The notes under the pieces: model-generated
Seen by the model: the letters and a program-made list of their open reading frames with translations, nothing else
The model's database searches: none
Told to the model about the DNA's origin: nothing
Position numbers and translations under genes: made by a program
In this document: in pieces, positions 4,697 to 6,608 of the stretch
Numbering within the stretch: the first letter of the stretch is position 1
How the letters are laid out: every line of letters begins with the position of its first letter
Assembly: GCA_031264715.1 (NCBI GenBank)
Contig: JAISDP010000203.1
Span: 1-6,608, forward strand
DNA: 6,608 nucleotides
Source of the DNA: Bacteroidales bacterium
GTDB taxonomy: Bacteria; Bacteroidota; Bacteroidia; Bacteroidales; UBA4181
Reading direction: 5' to 3'

Positions 4697-6388
4697 TCAT
4701 CCGGGCCAACGGATTTCGACACCTTGCACTTGAATCATCCTTTGAAAATCGGTCAACAAATCTGCTTTTTCGCGGACAGCGCGCGGCGTTGTCTTTCGCT
4801 GCAATGCAAAACTCGTCAGCATGCCTGCTGCTTCGCCGATGTTCCATTCGGTGGGATGCTCGCGATAACAGCCGTTGGTGATGTGTGTGGCGCCAATGTT
4901 TTTGTTGGCGGGCAACAGGTTTTCCATGCGTTGCGGAATTAGTGCGCCCAAAGGAATTTGATACGGCAACGATGGAAAGTCGATGTAATTATTGCCTCCG
5001 GTACTCGGATGCAAGTCGATGTGGTAATACCCCACGCCGACACTGTCGGGAAACTCGGCGGCCGTATTTTTTCCTGATACCTGCATACGGTTTTCCGCGC
5101 CTACATGTTCTTCCAGAATCGTGAACAGCGCTTTTATCCTGCGGGCTTCGCGGATGTATGGATATTTGGCCATGCCGTCGCCGGTGCCCATGATATCGCC
5201 GCGCAGTCGCAACCCCGGCCATCCTTGTCCGCCGTCGGGACGGGGCGCTTCGGTTTGCAGCCAGTACAACAGTGACAGATTCAGTTGTTTTGCACGCGCA
5301 ACATGCCGGTTAAATTCCTGTTCGGATCGGTCGAGATTTCCCAAAAGGTAATCATTCTGCGGCCAGTTGATGATGGAAATGTCGCCGACGTATGTACCCG
5401 GCTTAAAATTGTTTTTGCTGATGATGCGGCGGTAATTCCACAGGTTGAGGACGTCTCCCTCAGTCATGCCCTCGGGATGAAACGCCAGGGTATTTGGAAC
5501 CAGCGTTTTCGGCGTGCAGTACGTAAGGTCGAGCAAACGCCCCGACCATGCGGGTGTGAGTGCAGGTACATAATCGTGCCAGAAATCATATTCCGCAGGC
5601 TTGTCGATGATGTAATTCGCTCCCTTTTCGTAATCCAATGCAAAGCAAACCGTAAATGCTTGCTGATTCAAGGGATCGGCCTTTTCGGGAGCATGCAGTT
5701 CTTTTGTCTCGTTCCGCGATTCGGTTCCCGTCCGGAATTCGGTCCCCGTCAATGGCAACAAATCGCCCAACTCGGTAGCGTCTACGAAATAGGGCGCCGT
5801 CAATACTATTTCGTCCCTGTTGCGGACATGTGCCAGTTTCAATGCGCGGACTTTATCGCCCGTCACATCGGCGCCAACGGGTTTATATTCCGTCAGAAGC
5901 GTCAATTTGCCCGAACTGATGTACGGGTTCAGCATTTCGTACAGCACGGCCAAAGCTACCCGCGGCTCATGACACAGGCGCGAAACGGAACCGTTGCCCG
6001 GGTTTAGATACTGCCAGGCGCGCGCCTCGTCGGTGAGCGGATAATTACGTAGATAATATTCGCGCACGCGGTTGCGGAAATTGAGATATAGTTTGGTCGC
6101 CCCGTGCGTTTCAATCCACGGATGCTCGTCGGGCGGAACGCCTTGCGTGGTAATCTGCCCGCCAATCCAGTCGGTTTCTTCGGTAAGGATAACGGTCAAT
6201 CCGTTGCGCAAAGCGCCCAAAGCAGACGCGCAACCACCCAGTCCGCCGCCTGCAATCACCAAGTCGACCGACAATTCCTTTGACCTTGACTCCGTCGAAG
6301 GATTCGATGAAGTACATGCCGCAAATGTCGGTAAAACGGATAATGCGCCTCCGGCAACGCCCAAATTGAGAAAGTGTCGTCTGTTCAT
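4697..6388 (-). CDS. Tat-exported FAD-dependent oxidoreductase
   Basis: A 563-residue flavoprotein of the FAD_oxidored type (PF12831-like), about the usual length. Residues 3-8 (R-R-H-F-L-N) and the hydrophobic stretch to residue 24 form a twin-arginine signal. It ends in 'TFAAC', so C25 may be lipidated, although F at position -3 is a poor lipobox residue. FAD binding is shown by 'VIAGGGLGG' (44-52) and E70, the usual ribose-binding acidic residue at the end of strand 2. Next come 'WIGGQITTQGV' (74-84), 'PYFVDATELGDLLPL' (199-213), and a C-terminal FAD segment 'ATHITNGCYREHPTEWNIGEAAG' in part (about 500-522). No CxxC or other iron-sulfur motif is seen. Homologues are often found beside carbohydrate-active genes in Bacteroidota, but substrate and electron acceptor are mostly unknown. 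It is the first gene of the minus-strand unit. The ATG at 6388 is chosen because it gives a complete Tat signal; no Shine-Dalgarno sequence is close to it. Confidence 0.9.
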   Translation of the reverse strand: MNRRHFLNLGVAGGALSVLPTFAACTSSNPSTESRSKELSVDLVIAGGGLGGCASALGALRNGLTVILTEETDWIGGQITTQGVPPDEHPWIETHGATKLYLNFRNRVREYYLRNYPLTDEARAWQYLNPGNGSVSRLCHEPRVALAVLYEMLNPYISSGKLTLLTEYKPVGADVTGDKVRALKLAHVRNRDEIVLTAPYFVDATELGDLLPLTGTEFRTGTESRNETKELHAPEKADPLNQQAFTVCFALDYEKGANYIIDKPAEYDFWHDYVPALTPAWSGRLLDLTYCTPKTLVPNTLAFHPEGMTEGDVLNLWNYRRIISKNNFKPGTYVGDISIINWPQNDYLLGNLDRSEQEFNRHVARAKQLNLSLLYWLQTEAPRPDGGQGWPGLRLRGDIMGTGDGMAKYPYIREARRIKALFTILEEHVGAENRMQVSGKNTAAEFPDSVGVGYYHIDLHPSTGGNNYIDFPSLPYQIPLGALIPQRMENLLPANKNIGATHITNGCYREHPTEWNIGEAAGMLTSFALQRKTTPRAVREKADLLTDFQRMIQVQGVEIRWPG

Positions 6389-6510
6389 GGCTATGAGATA
6401 TTGAAATAATCCTTACAGCGGTCGTAAAGGCGCGCCCCCCTGCCTGCAAATAGGCCGATTACGGATTCATGGCTTTCATGTGTCCGAAAATTGCGCACAA
6501 TCACATCTCG

Positions 6511-6540
6511 CAAAAGTAAAAATTTTTATTTACTCAGCAA
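6511..6540 (-). promoter_or_regulatory. Promoter of the FAD oxidoreductase and downstream genes
   Basis: On the minus strand, TACTTTTG (6518-6511) matches the Bacteroidota -7 consensus TAnnTTTG exactly, and a TTG (6540-6538) lies 19 bases upstream at the expected -33 position. Transcription would start near 6504, giving a leader of about 115 bases before the ATG at 6388. The spacer contains a palindrome (6515-6534). This is the best-supported promoter in the window. Confidence 0.55.
6515..6534. promoter_or_regulatory. Possible operator palindrome inside the promoter
   Basis: AGTAAA (6515-6520) and TTTACT (6529-6534) form perfect 6-bp half-sites separated by eight A/T bases. The 20-base dyad overlaps the -7 element and fills most of the -7/-33 spacer, a position where a dimeric repressor would block polymerase. 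A/T-rich dyads also arise by chance, so this is a candidate only. Confidence 0.3.
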
Positions 6541-6608
6541 GAAATATATAGCGCTAATTCCAAAATATAGTGGCAAATCTCCGCAGGTGATTCATCATGT
6601 GAAACCTC

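Larger units (their letters stand above)
6389..6608 (-). other. Leader and upstream region of the minus-strand unit
   Basis: No gene is visible in these 220 bases. The presumed leader (about 6389-6504) contains a G/C-rich block near 6429-6447, including the self-complementary GGCGCGCC. It also has a weak 6-pair stem on the minus-strand RNA (6429-6424 with 6416-6411, seven-base loop) just before the coding region. I recognise no riboswitch class. Beyond the promoter (6541-6608) the DNA is A/T-rich and shows nothing I can identify. Confidence 0.45.

Noticed and set aside
5285..6007. 240-codon open frame on the plus strand
   Set aside because: Antisense to the flavoprotein gene, which has unbroken FAD motifs across this span.
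6389..6504. Riboswitch in the long leader of the flavoprotein gene
   Set aside because: A G/C-rich block and a weak stem exist, but I recognise no aptamer consensus.

Overview
The window looks like a chromosomal segment from a Bacteroidota bacterium (order not resolvable; Bacteroidales-like is a guess). The reasons are the kinds of protein encoded, starts without Shine-Dalgarno sequences but with A/T-rich leaders, and two good matches to the Bacteroidota promoter -7 element TAnnTTTG. Base composition is moderate and even across all five genes, with no transposase, integrase, phage gene, RNA gene or CRISPR array, so it reads as ordinary accessory metabolism rather than a mobile island.

Layout. 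Positions 1-277 hold no convincing gene but contain a strong hairpin (75-110), a likely promoter for the first gene, and a possible weaker promoter pointing left. A two-gene plus-strand unit follows: a secreted DUF6599-type protein (278-1150) and a Tat-exported DUF362-type protein (1175-2065), 24 bases apart. After a 110-base convergent gap comes a three-gene minus-strand unit. In transcription order it encodes a Tat-exported FAD-dependent oxidoreductase (6388-4697), a Tat-exported Gfo/Idh/MocA oxidoreductase (4566-3064) and a Sec-exported xylose-isomerase-like TIM barrel protein of the sugar phosphate isomerase/epimerase type (3003-2176). The gaps inside this unit are 130 and 60 bases. A recognisable promoter lies at about 6511-6540.

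How they may work together. All five proteins carry export signals, three of them twin-arginine signals suited to proteins that fold or load a cofactor before export. An NAD-type Gfo/Idh/MocA enzyme next to a TIM barrel enzyme with a full set of metal-binding residues resembles known 'oxidise the sugar, then eliminate or isomerise' systems: DgpA with DgpC in C-glycoside cleavage, and 3-keto-glycoside pathways of gut bacteria. The minus-strand unit may therefore be an envelope-located module for unusual glycosides or carbohydrate derivatives; this is inference. The function of the DUF6599/DUF362 pair is unknown, and nothing in the sequence proves a link with the minus-strand unit.
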